A stretch of DNA of 64,000 nucleotides from Knoellia remsis (GTDB taxonomy: Bacteria > Actinomycetota > Actinomycetes > Actinomycetales > Dermatophilaceae), in contig NZ_PVTI01000005.1 of assembly GCF_003002895.1 (NCBI RefSeq), positions 100,596 to 164,595 of the forward strand, written 5' to 3'. Shown here in pieces: positions 42,108 to 50,743 of this stretch. Both the position numbers and the translations under genes were made by a program. The notes under the pieces were generated by a model. The model searched no databases and was not told the DNA's origin. It saw only the letters and a program-made list of their open reading frames with translations. Each line of letters opens with the position of its first letter. Position 1 is the stretch's first letter.

Positions 42108-42135
42108 ACAAGAACAGTTGTACAACTAGTCTTGT
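42108..42135. promoter_or_regulatory. 28-bp near-palindromic operator
   Basis: ACAAGA and TCTTGT flank the perfect 12-mer AGTTGTACAACT, giving two 14-nt half sites that differ at two positions. It begins 6 nt before the regulator's first ATG and runs over the ctaA stop codon. It is AT-rich compared with its surroundings. Confidence 0.65.
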
Positions 42136-43022
42136 GTAACTGTCCTGATCTCGCGGAGCCGGACCATGCCGTGGGTGAGGGCGACGACGAGCGCAGCGGC
42201 CCCGAACATGTGGGTGAGCACAAGCACCGCGGGCAGCTTCGTGACGTACTGGACGTAGCCGACGAGACCCTGGGCCAGTGTCACGAGCAGGACGACCCGC
42301 CAGGCCGAGCTCACCGACGGCGGCGCGCTCGAGAGCCGGGTGGCCAGCCACACCGCGACGACCAGCCCGATGAAGAGCATGACGGCGTCGGCGTGCAGCC
42401 AGGAGATGGTCCGTGGGTCGAACCCGAAGCGCGCGGGTGCCTCGGCGTCGCCGGAGTGCGGGCCCGAGCCGGTGACGACGGTGCCGAGCGTCAGGACGAC
42501 AGCGCCCACCGCGCAGGTGAGCCAGGCGATCCGTCGGACGAGGTCGGGGACGAGCGTTGTCGGCTCACCGGGGCCTTCGTCCCGGGCGAACCACAGGTAT
42601 GCCGCGGTCGCGACGAGCGCTGCCGACACGAGGAAGTGCGTGGCCACCGTGACCGGGTGCAGCTCGGTGAGGACCGTGATCCCGCCGAGGACGGCTTGGA
42701 GCACGACGCCGAGGAGCACCGTGACGGCGGCGATCTTGAGCCGGCGCCACGGTGTCCAGCGCCAGACGGCGAAGACCGTGAGGATGGCGACCAGGCCGAG
42801 CAGCCCTGTGAGAGTGCGGTTCCCGAACTCGATGTACTTGTGGAACCCCTCGGCCTGCTCGCGAACCGGGACGTAGGAGCCGGGGACGCACTGGGGCCAC
42901 GACGGGCAGCCGAGGCCGCTGCCGGTGAGCCGGACGAGGCCGCCGCTGACGATGATGCCGACCTGGCAGACGAGGTTGGCGAGCAGGATGGCCCGGTGGA
43001 TCGGCGGAGTCGGCACGTTCAC
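42126..43022 (-). CDS. ctaA: Heme A synthase
   Basis: A 298-residue membrane protein of about eight helices that oxidises heme O to heme A. Visible are the first helix with GGLVRLTGSGLGCPSWPQC, the histidine/glutamate segment EFGNRTLTGLLG, HPVTVATHFLVSA, WLHADAVMLFIG and VLVLTHMFGAAALV, which carry the conserved heme-ligand histidines. The extracellular Cys pair near CPSWPQC is present. I start at the GTG at 43022, exactly 6 nt after TACCCT; the upstream 32 codons look like promoter DNA. It is divergent from the polysaccharide deacetylase gene. Confidence 0.94.
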   Translation of the reverse strand: MNVPTPPIHRAILLANLVCQVGIIVSGGLVRLTGSGLGCPSWPQCVPGSYVPVREQAEGFHKYIEFGNRTLTGLLGLVAILTVFAVWRWTPWRRLKIAAVTVLLGVVLQAVLGGITVLTELHPVTVATHFLVSAALVATAAYLWFARDEGPGEPTTLVPDLVRRIAWLTCAVGAVVLTLGTVVTGSGPHSGDAEAPARFGFDPRTISWLHADAVMLFIGLVVAVWLATRLSSAPPSVSSAWRVVLLVTLAQGLVGYVQYVTKLPAVLVLTHMFGAAALVVALTHGMVRLREIRTVTQD

Positions 43023-43028
43023 CCCCGC

Positions 43029-43034
43029 AGGGTA
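43029..43034 (-). promoter_or_regulatory. -10 box for leaderless ctaA
   Basis: Minus-strand TACCCT is followed by GCGGGG and the GTG at 43022. Confidence 0.45.
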
Positions 43035-43116
43035 TGGGAGGCTGCTGCAGTGCTCATGGGTGGGCACCGTAGGAGCGCCGTCGGCAGGGGAGGGCGCGGC
43101 AGGGGCAGGGGAGACC

Positions 43117-44013
43117 ATGACGGCACGGTGGCGACGGCGCGACGTCGTCCTCCTCGGCGCGCTGGCCGTCGGTGGCTGCGCGGCACCCCGAACCGCGCCC
43201 GGCGCCTCCCGTGCATCCGCCGGCCCGCCGAGCGTGACGCCGACCCCATCGCCGTCACCGACCCCGACGCCGAGGACCTCGCCGTCGTCGAGGCGCTCTC
43301 CGACACCCGGGGCCGGACCGACGCGAGCCGACCTCGTCGCGGAGTTCGCGGGTCAAAGCCCGACGAGCTTCGGTCTCGAGGTGCCCGGGATCCGCACCCG
43401 CACCCGCGACGGCGAGGTCGCCCTCACCCTCGACGCCTGCGGGGGACCCGGTGGCGGCAGCGGGGTCGACCACGACCTCCTCGACCTGCTGCGACGTCAC
43501 GAGGTGCCGGCAACACTCTTCCTCAACGTGCGCTGGATCGACGCGAATCCCGCTGTGGCACAGGAGCTCGCCGCCGACCCGCTCTTCGAGCTGGCGAACC
43601 ACGGCAAGCGGCACTGTCCGCTCACGGTGAGGCCGCGGACGGCATACGGCATCCGCGGGACCGGGAGCGTCGGCGAGGTCGTCGACGAGGTTCGCGCCGC
43701 GGACGACTGGTTCCTCGAGCACGTGGGGGAGCGGCCGCGCTGGTTCCGGTCGGGCACCGCCCACGCCGACGACGTCGCCGCCCGGGTGGCCGAGCGGCTC
43801 GGTCAGCCGCTCGCCGGCTTCACGGTCAACGCCGACCTCGGCGCGACGGCCTCGGCGTCCCAGGTCGCTCGCACCCTGGGTGGGGTCGGCAGCGGCGACA
43901 TCGTCATCGCGCACATGAACCGTCCCGGTGGCGCGACCGCCGAAGGCTTCGCCCGGGCCCTGCCGCGGCTTCTGCGGGCAAAGACGTCATTCGTCACGTT
44001 GACCAACTCTTGA
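43117..44013 (+). CDS. Lipoprotein polysaccharide deacetylase
   Basis: A 298-residue protein. RRRDVVLLGALAVGGC is a Tat-like lipoprotein signal with lipobox, followed by a Pro/Ser/Thr-rich spacer of about 45 residues. The NodB-homology domain starts at EVALTLDACGG (first catalytic Asp) and continues with FELANHGKRHCPL, which holds the metal-binding histidines, and RPRWFRSGTAHAD. It probably deacetylates a cell-wall or capsular glycan outside the membrane. The ATG at 43117 has AGGGGAG upstream. It is divergent from ctaA. Confidence 0.88.
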   Translation: MTARWRRRDVVLLGALAVGGCAAPRTAPGASRASAGPPSVTPTPSPSPTPTPRTSPSSRRSPTPGAGPTRADLVAEFAGQSPTSFGLEVPGIRTRTRDGEVALTLDACGGPGGGSGVDHDLLDLLRRHEVPATLFLNVRWIDANPAVAQELAADPLFELANHGKRHCPLTVRPRTAYGIRGTGSVGEVVDEVRAADDWFLEHVGERPRWFRSGTAHADDVAARVAERLGQPLAGFTVNADLGATASASQVARTLGGVGSGDIVIAHMNRPGGATAEGFARALPRLLRAKTSFVTLTNS

Positions 44014-44199
44014 CCAGGCCTTGACGCCGTGACGCGCGAGCGGCGCGGGTCGGTTCGGCTTCGGCAAAGGTTCGGTCAGTTTCGTTGACCGGCCCGACGG
44101 CGCAGCGGTTGTCTCGTGACACGTCATCCCTCGTGGACAGGTCCTGTCCGGCGCCGGGGACGACGCCCATCGACCCGGACCCGCAGCACAGGAGAACTC

Positions 44200-45267
44200 A
44201 TGTACCGCGCACCCCGAGGCACCCGGCTCCTCGCCCTCCCCGCCCTCGCCGCCCTGGTGGCCGCCACGGCGACGGCGGCACCGAGCTCGGCCCGCTCCCT
44301 CGAGTCGGGGAGCACGGCCGCGGGCCCGGACATCTCCGTGGCGAACGTGCAGGGCCACCTCACCCGGCTCCAGGCGATCGCCGACGCCAACGGCGGCAAC
44401 CGTGGCACCGGACGTCCGGGCTACACCGCGTCACTCGACTACGTGAAGGGCAAGCTCGACGCGGCGGGCTACACGACGAGCGTCCAGTCCTTCAGCACCT
44501 GGTCCGGCACGAGCTACAACCTCATCGCCGAGTGGCCCGGGGGTGACCCGACGAACGTCGTCATGATGGGCGCCCACCTCGACAGCATCACCGGGGGTCC
44601 CGGCATCAACGACAACGGCTCCGGCACCGCCGCGGTCCTCGAGACCGCGCTGGCGTATGCCGCGAGCGGCCAGACGCCGAAGAACCGCCTGCGCGTGGGG
44701 TTCTGGGGCGCGGAGGAGCTCGGTCTCGTCGGTTCCAAGGCGTACGCCGCAAGCCTGTCGACGACCGAGAAGGACAAGATCCGGGTCTACCTCAACTACG
44801 ACATGATCGGCTCGGTCAACCCGGGCTACTTCGTCTACAACGACAACCCGGCGGGCAACGGCGCCCGGGACGAGCTGACCGCGTACTACGACTCCCGCGG
44901 GATCCCGTGGGAGTACATCGACGTCCAGGGTCGCAGCGACCACGCCGCGTTCCGGTCCTACGGCATCCCGACGGCCGGCATCTTCAGCGGTGCGGAGGGC
45001 CTCAAGTCGAGCGCCCAGGCGCAGAAGTGGGGCGGCACCGCCGGTCGGGCCTTCGACCCGTGCTACCACCGGGCCTGCGACACGACTGCGAACATCGACC
45101 CCACCGCGCTCGACCGGGGCGCGGACGCGGTCGGCCACATGTGGTGGTTGTATGCCGCGAAGGACTACTCCGCGACGACGCCGACCCGCGGCAAGGGCAA
45201 GCCGGTGACGGTCCGCTATCTCTCCGGTGAGCGCACGGCGAACCCGACCTGGGTCGTCGACCGCTGA
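44200..45267 (+). CDS. Secreted M28 aminopeptidase
   Basis: A 355-residue protein with a Sec signal peptide (LLALPALAALVAATATAAPSSA) and a peptidase M28 domain similar to Streptomyces griseus aminopeptidase. Zinc ligands and catalytic residues appear in order: MMGAHLDS (His), INDNGSGTA (Asp), FWGAEELGLVGS (Glu), LNYDMIGS (Asp) and GRSDHAAF (His). The paired cysteines in DPCYHRACDT are also typical. A basic C-terminal tail of about 30 residues follows. The ATG at 44200 has AGGAG 6 nt upstream. Repeat copy C follows the stop. Confidence 0.94.
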   Translation: MYRAPRGTRLLALPALAALVAATATAAPSSARSLESGSTAAGPDISVANVQGHLTRLQAIADANGGNRGTGRPGYTASLDYVKGKLDAAGYTTSVQSFSTWSGTSYNLIAEWPGGDPTNVVMMGAHLDSITGGPGINDNGSGTAAVLETALAYAASGQTPKNRLRVGFWGAEELGLVGSKAYAASLSTTEKDKIRVYLNYDMIGSVNPGYFVYNDNPAGNGARDELTAYYDSRGIPWEYIDVQGRSDHAAFRSYGIPTAGIFSGAEGLKSSAQAQKWGGTAGRAFDPCYHRACDTTANIDPTALDRGADAVGHMWWLYAAKDYSATTPTRGKGKPVTVRYLSGERTANPTWVVDR

Positions 45268-45286
45268 TCCCCAACCTCACCCGTCT

Positions 45287-45358
45287 CAGGATTATCGGGT
45301 GACCCGATAATGTGCCGCTGCACCCGACAAGGCTTCTCGGGTACAGCGGGAGGTTCCA
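45287..45358 (+). repeat. Two-stem palindromic element, copy C
   Basis: Stem 1 is ATTATCGGGT, G, ACCCGATAAT (45291-45311), a perfect 10-bp stem. Stem 2 has 13-nt arms (45315-45327 and 45337-45349) with one C-A mismatch around the 9-nt loop CAAGGCTTC, then GAGGTTCCA. It lies between convergent genes, so it may also act as a terminator here. Confidence 0.88.
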
Positions 45359-45373
45359 CCCCGGACCTCGCGG

Positions 45374-46165
45374 TCAGTCGGACCAGCGAAACCAGCGGGC
45401 GGCGGCGAGCCCGCCGACGACGGCCCAGGCCATGAGGACGAGCCATGGGCCCAGTGGCCAGTCGCCGGCGACGAGCGCTGCGCGCATCCCGTCGCCGAGG
45501 GCGCCCGAGGGCAGGACGCGGGCCACGGCCGCGGCGGCTCCGGGCAGCCGGTCGGTCGGCACGAGGATGCCAAGCCCGAGGAGCAGGACCCAGGCGAGGT
45601 TGGCGAGGGCGAGCACCGCCTCGGCGCGCACGGTTCCCGCGAGCACCATGGCGAGCGAGAGGAACGCTGCGGCGCCGAGGACGACGGTGACGGCCCCGGG
45701 CAGCAACCCGGACAGGGGCGGGCGCCATCCCAGCAGGGCCGCGACCGCCCCGAGGACGAGGAGCTGCACGACGAGGACGATCCCCACGGCGCCGAGCTTG
45801 CCGAGCAGCAGTCCGCCCCGGCCGAGTGGCGTCGCCCCGAGCAGGCGCAGTACCCCATGTCGGCGGTCGAATCCCGTCGCGATGGCCTGGCCGGTGAACG
45901 CCGTCGACACGACCGCGAGCGCGAACACCCCTGCGGTCGCGAGGTCGACCCGGTCGCCCGGCCCGAGGTCGGGCACGTCGGTCCGGGCGAGGACGACGAG
46001 CGCGAGCGCGGGCAGGACGAGGGCGACGAGCAGCTGCTCGCCGTGACGCAGGATCGTCGCGGTCTCGAATCGGGTCTGCGCCAGCCAGCGCTGCAGCGGC
46101 TGCGCGGCGGCGGGCGGTCCGCCGGGTGAACCGGCAGAGCGTGCGGGTGGGGGCGCGGTGCTCAC
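45374..46165 (-). CDS. ABC-2 type transporter permease
   Basis: A 263-residue membrane protein with six hydrophobic segments, among them EQLLVALVLPALALVVLART, the LAVVSTAFTGQAIATGFDRRHGVLRLLGATPLG segment (split here by its loop), and LLGLGILVPTD. The FDRRHGVLRLLGATPL element is typical of ABC-2 permeases of drug or polymer exporters. The GTG at 46165 overlaps the stop of the ATPase gene. Together they form a two-component exporter; the substrate is unknown. Confidence 0.88.
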   Translation of the reverse strand: MSTAPPPARSAGSPGGPPAAAQPLQRWLAQTRFETATILRHGEQLLVALVLPALALVVLARTDVPDLGPGDRVDLATAGVFALAVVSTAFTGQAIATGFDRRHGVLRLLGATPLGRGGLLLGKLGAVGIVLVVQLLVLGAVAALLGWRPPLSGLLPGAVTVVLGAAAFLSLAMVLAGTVRAEAVLALANLAWVLLLGLGILVPTDRLPGAAAAVARVLPSGALGDGMRAALVAGDWPLGPWLVLMAWAVVGGLAAARWFRWSD

Positions 46166-46866
46166 GAGCGGCTCCCCGAGGTCAGGGCGAAGTAGCGGTC
46201 CTCGAGCGAGCCACCCGCGCGGACCTCGTCGAGCGTCCCTCGGGCCACGACGCGGCCGCGCGCCATGATGACGACGGTGTCGGCGATCCGCTCGGCCTCC
46301 TCGAAGGAGTGGGTCGTCACGACGACGGCGGCGTCGCGGGCGCACTCGCGCACGAGGTCCCACACCTCGAGGCGGGCATGCGGGTCCAGCCCGGCGGTTG
46401 GTTCGTCGAGGAAGGCCACCTCGGGCCGTCCGACGAGGGCTGCCGCGAGGGCGACCCGCTGGCGCTCGCCACCGGAGAGCCTCCGGATCGACCGGTTCGC
46501 AACTCGGCCGAGGTCGAGGCGGGCGGTGAGCTCCGCGAGGTCGGCCGGGACGGCATACAACGACGCGAGGTGGCGCAGCAGCCGCTGCGGGGTCGTCGTC
46601 ACCGGCAGCCCGCCGTCCTGGAGCATGACGCCGACGCGGGCGCGGTGGTCGGCTGACGCGCGCCACGGGTCGGTGCCGAGGACCCGGACGGACCCGGCGC
46701 TCACCGGCTGGAGCCCTTCGAGGCACTCTATGGTCGTCGTCTTGCCGGCGCCGTTCGGGCCGAGGACGGTCGTCACCTCGCCGCGCGCGGCGCTCCAGCT
46801 GGCGTCGTCGACGGCGCGCACGCCGCCGATGTCGCGGCGCAGACCGACGACCTCGACTCCTGGCAC
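46162..46866 (-). CDS. ABC transporter ATPase (exporter)
   Basis: About 234 residues: Walker A LGPNGAGKTTTIECLEG, Q-loop VMLQDGGLP, signature LSGGERQRVALAAAL, Walker B VAFLDEPTAGLDP and the H-loop THSFEEAE, the pattern of DrrA/CcmA-type exporter ATPases. Two starts are possible. The ATG at 46875 lies inside a TAGGAT box, and that box is exactly 7 nt before the GTG at 46866, so I prefer the leaderless GTG. It is divergent from psd. Confidence 0.92.
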   Translation of the reverse strand: MPGVEVVGLRRDIGGVRAVDDASWSAARGEVTTVLGPNGAGKTTTIECLEGLQPVSAGSVRVLGTDPWRASADHRARVGVMLQDGGLPVTTTPQRLLRHLASLYAVPADLAELTARLDLGRVANRSIRRLSGGERQRVALAAALVGRPEVAFLDEPTAGLDPHARLEVWDLVRECARDAAVVVTTHSFEEAERIADTVVIMARGRVVARGTLDEVRAGGSLEDRYFALTSGSRS

Positions 46867-46957
46867 GGCCGACATCCTAGATGCCGCCCTTCCGGGTCCC
46901 GGCCGCTGCGCCCAGCGGCACCTCCTAGGCTGTGACGCAGTCGACCGAAGGAGTCCC

Positions 46958-47626
46958 ATGGTCCGCATCGACCGCGAGGCGGTGCCCGCCACCGTTGTGG
47001 CCGCCGTCCCCGCCCTCGCCGCGGCCGTCACCGGTCGCCGCCGCCTGGGTGCGGTCCTCGGTCTCCTGCCAGTCGGGGTCGCACTGTTCTTCCGCGACCC
47101 CGAGCGCGGCCCGGACCGGGGGGCGGTCGACGAGGACACGGTGCTCTCTCCCGCGGACGGCAAGGTCATGTATGCCGGCCCCGGTCAGGAGGGCGTCGCG
47201 CCCGAGGGGGAGTGGCAGCAGGTGAGCATCTTCCTGTCCGCCTTCGACGTGCACATCAACCGCGCCCCCTACGGTGGCCGGCTGCGCGAGGTGACCTACC
47301 GCCCCGGACGGTGGCTCGCGGCATACAAGCACGAAAGCGCGCACCTCAACGAGCGCACCGACCTCGTCATCGAGCGCGAGGTGCGCGGCGAGCAGCGGGT
47401 CGTGCACTTCCGGCAGATCGTCGGGCTCATGGCGCGACGCGTCGTGACGACGGTCGAGAGCGGCGAGGAGCTCACGACCGGCCAGCGGATCGGGCTGATG
47501 AAGTTCGGCTCGCGCATGGACGTCTTCGTGCCGCCGTCGGCGAACCTCCTCGTGAGCGCCGGCGACCGGGTCGTCGCGGGCGAGACCGTCATCGCCCGGT
47601 GGCCGTCCCCGGGTGGCGTTGCATGA
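46958..47626 (+). CDS. psd: Phosphatidylserine decarboxylase
   Basis: A 222-residue proenzyme of the short (archaeal/actinobacterial) Psd type that makes phosphatidylethanolamine. FFRDPERG near the N-terminus, VLSPADGKV, FLSAFDVHINRAPYGG and the C-terminal KFGSRMDVFVP are present; the Ser of FGS would become the pyruvoyl group after self-cleavage. Two hydrophobic segments precede the catalytic part. The ATG has GAAGGAG upstream and TAGGCT (46926-46931) lies 26 nt before it. It overlaps pssA by 4 nt. Confidence 0.95.
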   Translation: MVRIDREAVPATVVAAVPALAAAVTGRRRLGAVLGLLPVGVALFFRDPERGPDRGAVDEDTVLSPADGKVMYAGPGQEGVAPEGEWQQVSIFLSAFDVHINRAPYGGRLREVTYRPGRWLAAYKHESAHLNERTDLVIEREVRGEQRVVHFRQIVGLMARRVVTTVESGEELTTGQRIGLMKFGSRMDVFVPPSANLLVSAGDRVVAGETVIARWPSPGGVA

Positions 47627-48543
47627 GCGAACCGGGGGCGCCCGCTCGACGGTGGTCGCGCGACCGGCGTCCCTTCGACCGTTGGCGGCTCGTCTCGCCC
47701 ACGGGTGCCGAGGTCGTCTCGCTACGCCAGCTGAGCAAGCGCGAGCGACTCCGCGTCACGGCACCGACGATCTTCACCACCCTCAACATGATGAGCGGGC
47801 TGTCGTCGGTGCTGCTGGCCTTCCGGGGGCAGTTCACCCTCGCCGCGATCCTCATCGCCGTCTCCATCGTCATGGACATCGCCGACGGGGGAGTGGCCCG
47901 GCTCGTCGGTGCGACGTCGCCGTTCGGGCTGCAGATGGACTCTCTTGCCGACCTCATCTCCTTCGGCCTGGCCCCCGCGGTCCTCGTGCACACCTGGGCT
48001 CTGTCTGGCTATCCCGTCCTGTCCTGGCTGGCCGCGTTCTTCTGGCTCGGCTGCGCGGCCTTCCGGCTCGCCCGGTTCAACGTCACCGTCGACCCGCTCG
48101 CGGACAAGCGCTACTTCGTCGGCCTCCCGAGCCCGGCCGCCGCGGCCGTCGTCATGGCCACGATCTTCGCCCTGTCGCAGCCCGAGGCGGGGGGCTACGA
48201 CTCGCGGCTCATCGCGCCGCTGGTGCTGAGCTTCGTCCCGGCGGCGCTCATGGTCACCTCGATCCGGTTCCGGTCCTTCCGCACCCTGCTGTCACCGCGC
48301 GGCCGCGGGGCGTGGTTGGCCACCGGCGCCGTGGTGCTCGCCGTCGTCGTCGGGCTGGTCCTCGCACCCGGCCTCACCGGCATCGTGCTCGCCTACGGCT
48401 ACGTCCTGCAGGCTCCCCTCGGGGTGCTCACCGCCCCGCTGCGCGAGCGCCTCCTCGGGCCCGACTCGGTCGCCCCCCGCCGCGAGCGAATGCCATCGGT
48501 CTTCCTGCCCGACCAGGAGTGCGCCGAGGAGCGGCAGGGTTAG
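47623..48543 (+). CDS. pssA: CDP-diacylglycerol-serine O-phosphatidyltransferase
   Basis: A 306-residue membrane enzyme that makes phosphatidylserine, the substrate of the adjacent Psd. The CDP-alcohol phosphatidyltransferase signature D-G-x2-A-R-x8-G-x3-D-x3-D is read directly in DGGVARLVGATSPFG followed by LQMDSLAD. It has about eight membrane segments and a hydrophilic N-terminus of 45 residues. The ATG overlaps the psd stop (ATGA), so the pair is one operon. Confidence 0.96.
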   Translation: MSEPGAPARRWSRDRRPFDRWRLVSPTGAEVVSLRQLSKRERLRVTAPTIFTTLNMMSGLSSVLLAFRGQFTLAAILIAVSIVMDIADGGVARLVGATSPFGLQMDSLADLISFGLAPAVLVHTWALSGYPVLSWLAAFFWLGCAAFRLARFNVTVDPLADKRYFVGLPSPAAAAVVMATIFALSQPEAGGYDSRLIAPLVLSFVPAALMVTSIRFRSFRTLLSPRGRGAWLATGAVVLAVVVGLVLAPGLTGIVLAYGYVLQAPLGVLTAPLRERLLGPDSVAPRRERMPSVFLPDQECAEERQG

Positions 48544-48577
48544 GTTCACCTTCGTTTCCACGTCTGACGCATTTACG

Positions 48578-48583
48578 TAACAT
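48578..48583 (+). promoter_or_regulatory. -10 box of the suf operon
   Basis: TAACAT is followed by CGACGTT and the GTG at 48591 (7 nt). The surrounding AACATCGACGTT is an imperfect palindrome and could be the SufR operator. Confidence 0.45.
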
Positions 48584-48590
48584 CGACGTT

Positions 48591-49328
48591 GTGAATATCC
48601 CGACCGCTGCTGCCGGCGCCCGTGAGGCGTCGCAGGGACTGGAGTCGCGCACGCGCGACCGGGTCCTGCAGGCGATCAGCGAACGGGGCCCCATCACGGC
48701 GACGGCCGTGGCCGACGAGCTCGGTCTCACGGTGCCCGCGGTCCGCCGCCACCTCGAGACGCTCACCGAGCGCGGCCTCATCGACGAGCGCGAGGCGCCG
48801 TCGCAGGGCCGCCGTCGCGGGCGCCCGGCGCGCAGCTACGTTCTCGCCGAGGGCGGGCACGGCGCGCTGGAGTCCGACTACGACCACCTCGCCGGTGACG
48901 CCCTGCGGTTCGTCGCCGCCGAGCTCGGTGACGACGCCGTGCGGCGGTTCGCGCAGGCCCGGGTCGGTGAGCTCGAGAGCCGGTATGCCGTGGAGCTCGC
49001 CTCCGCCGGAGAGTCACCGGAGGCGCGGGTCGACGCCCTCGTCGGCGCGCTCACCCGGGACGGCTTCGCCGCCTCGGCCCGCCCGGTCGGCGACGACGGG
49101 CACCCGAGCCGGCTCACCGGCATACAGCTGTGCCAGGGGCACTGCCCCGTCCAGCACGTCGCACGGGAATTTCCACAGTTCTGTGACGCTGAAACAGAGG
49201 CGTTCTCCCGTCTTCTCGGCGTCCACGTGCAGCGCCTCGCGACCCTCGCGCACGGCGACCACGTGTGCACGACGTTCGTCCCCACTCCCACCCTGCCCGA
49301 CCGCGCAACAGAAAGGTCTTCACGATGA
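48591..49328 (+). CDS. sufR: SufR-like iron-sulfur repressor
   Basis: A 245-residue regulator. The N-terminal winged helix ([39 protein letters not shown]) is followed by a basic wing and a C-terminal domain with cysteines in [18 protein letters not shown] and HGDHVCTT, the pattern that binds an Fe-S cluster in SufR of cyanobacteria and mycobacteria. It is the first gene of the suf operon and overlaps sufB by 4 nt. It probably represses the operon when clusters are sufficient. The GTG start is inferred to be leaderless. Confidence 0.93.
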   Translation: MNIPTAAAGAREASQGLESRTRDRVLQAISERGPITATAVADELGLTVPAVRRHLETLTERGLIDEREAPSQGRRRGRPARSYVLAEGGHGALESDYDHLAGDALRFVAAELGDDAVRRFAQARVGELESRYAVELASAGESPEARVDALVGALTRDGFAASARPVGDDGHPSRLTGIQLCQGHCPVQHVAREFPQFCDAETEAFSRLLGVHVQRLATLAHGDHVCTTFVPTPTLPDRATERSSR

Positions 49329-50743
49329 GCACCATCGAGGAGCTGAACCCGGGTCTGAAGGACCTCGGGCGCTACGAGTACGGCTGGGCCGACAGCGACA
49401 CGGCCGGTGCCTCGGCCCGCCGCGGCCTCAGCGAGGACGTCGTCCTCGACATCTCGCGGCGCAAGAGCGAACCGCAGTGGATGACCGACCTGCGGATGAA
49501 GTCGCTCCGCCTGTTCGACAAGAAGCCCATGCCGACGTGGGGCAGCGACCTCACCGGCATCGACTTCCAGAACATCAAGTACTTCGTGAAGTCCACCGAG
49601 AAGCAGGCCACCTCGTGGGAGGACCTGCCCGAGGACATCAAGGCGACCTACGACAAGCTCGGCATCCCCGAGGCCGAGAAGCAGCGCCTCGTCGCCGGTG
49701 TCGCCGCGCAGTACGAGTCCGAGGTCGTCTACCACCAGATCCGCGAGGACCTGGAGGAGAAGGGTGTCATCTTCGTCGACACCGACACCGGTCTGCGCGA
49801 GCACGAGGACCTCTTCCGCGAGTACTTCGCCTCGGTGATCCCCGCCGGTGACAACAAGTTCGCCGCGCTCAACACGGCCGTCTGGTCCGGTGGGTCGTTC
49901 ATCTACGTCCCGCCGGGTGTCCACGTCGACATCCCGCTGCAGGCCTACTTCCGGATCAACACCGAGAACATGGGCCAGTTCGAGCGGACGCTGATCATCG
50001 CCGACGAGGGCTCCTACGTGCACTACGTCGAGGGCTGCACCGCGCCGATCTACCAGTCGGACTCGCTGCACTCCGCCGTCGTCGAGATCGTCGTCAAGAA
50101 GAACGCCCGCGTGCGCTACACGACGATCCAGAACTGGTCGAACAACGTCTACAACCTCGTCACCAAGCGCGCGACCTGCGCCGAGGGCGCGACGATGGAG
50201 TGGATCGACGGCAACATCGGCTCCAAGGTGACGATGAAGTACCCCGCCGTCTTCCTCATGGGCGAGCACGCCAAGGGCGAGACGCTGTCCATCGCCTTCG
50301 CCGGCGAGGGCCAGCACCAGGACGCCGGCTCCAAGATGGTCCACGCCGCCCCGAACACCTCCTCGACGATCGTGTCGAAGTCGGTGGCGCGCGGCGGCGG
50401 TCGCACCTCCTACCGCGGTCTCGTCCAGGTCATGGAGGGCGCGCACGGCTCGAAGTCGTCGGTCGTCTGTGACGCGCTGCTCGTCGACACGATCAGCCGC
50501 TCCGACACCTACCCCTACGTCGACATCCGCGAGGACGACGTGACGATGGGCCACGAGGCCACCGTCTCCAAGGTGTCCGAGGACCAGATGTTCTACCTCA
50601 TGTCCCGCGGCCTCTCCGAGGAGGAGGCCATGGCGATGATCGTGCGCGGCTTCGTCGAGCCCATCGCCAAGGAGCTCCCCATGGAGTACGCCCTCGAGCT
50701 GAACCGCCTCATCGAGCTGCAGATGGAAGGAGCAGTCGGCTGA
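49325..50743 (+). CDS. sufB: SufB, Fe-S cluster scaffold subunit
   Basis: A 472-residue beta-helix protein; the SufBC2D complex builds Fe-S clusters. Characteristic stretches are [40 protein letters not shown] (with the conserved Cys), [17 protein letters not shown] and [25 protein letters not shown] precedes the ATG, which overlaps the sufR stop. Codon use is strongly biased, consistent with high expression. It overlaps sufD by one base. Confidence 0.98.
   Translation: MSTIEELNPGLKDLGRYEYGWADSDTAGASARRGLSEDVVLDISRRKSEPQWMTDLRMKSLRLFDKKPMPTWGSDLTGIDFQNIKYFVKSTEKQATSWEDLPEDIKATYDKLGIPEAEKQRLVAGVAAQYESEVVYHQIREDLEEKGVIFVDTDTGLREHEDLFREYFASVIPAGDNKFAALNTAVWSGGSFIYVPPGVHVDIPLQAYFRINTENMGQFERTLIIADEGSYVHYVEGCTAPIYQSDSLHSAVVEIVVKKNARVRYTTIQNWSNNVYNLVTKRATCAEGATMEWIDGNIGSKVTMKYPAVFLMGEHAKGETLSIAFAGEGQHQDAGSKMVHAAPNTSSTIVSKSVARGGGRTSYRGLVQVMEGAHGSKSSVVCDALLVDTISRSDTYPYVDIREDDVTMGHEATVSKVSEDQMFYLMSRGLSEEEAMAMIVRGFVEPIAKELPMEYALELNRLIELQMEGAVG

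Noticed and set aside
48540..48558. IdeR/DtxR iron box before sufR (TTAGGTTCACC)
   Set aside because: Only the left half matches the iron-box consensus, and it overlaps the pssA stop codon. It is too weak to report as a site.
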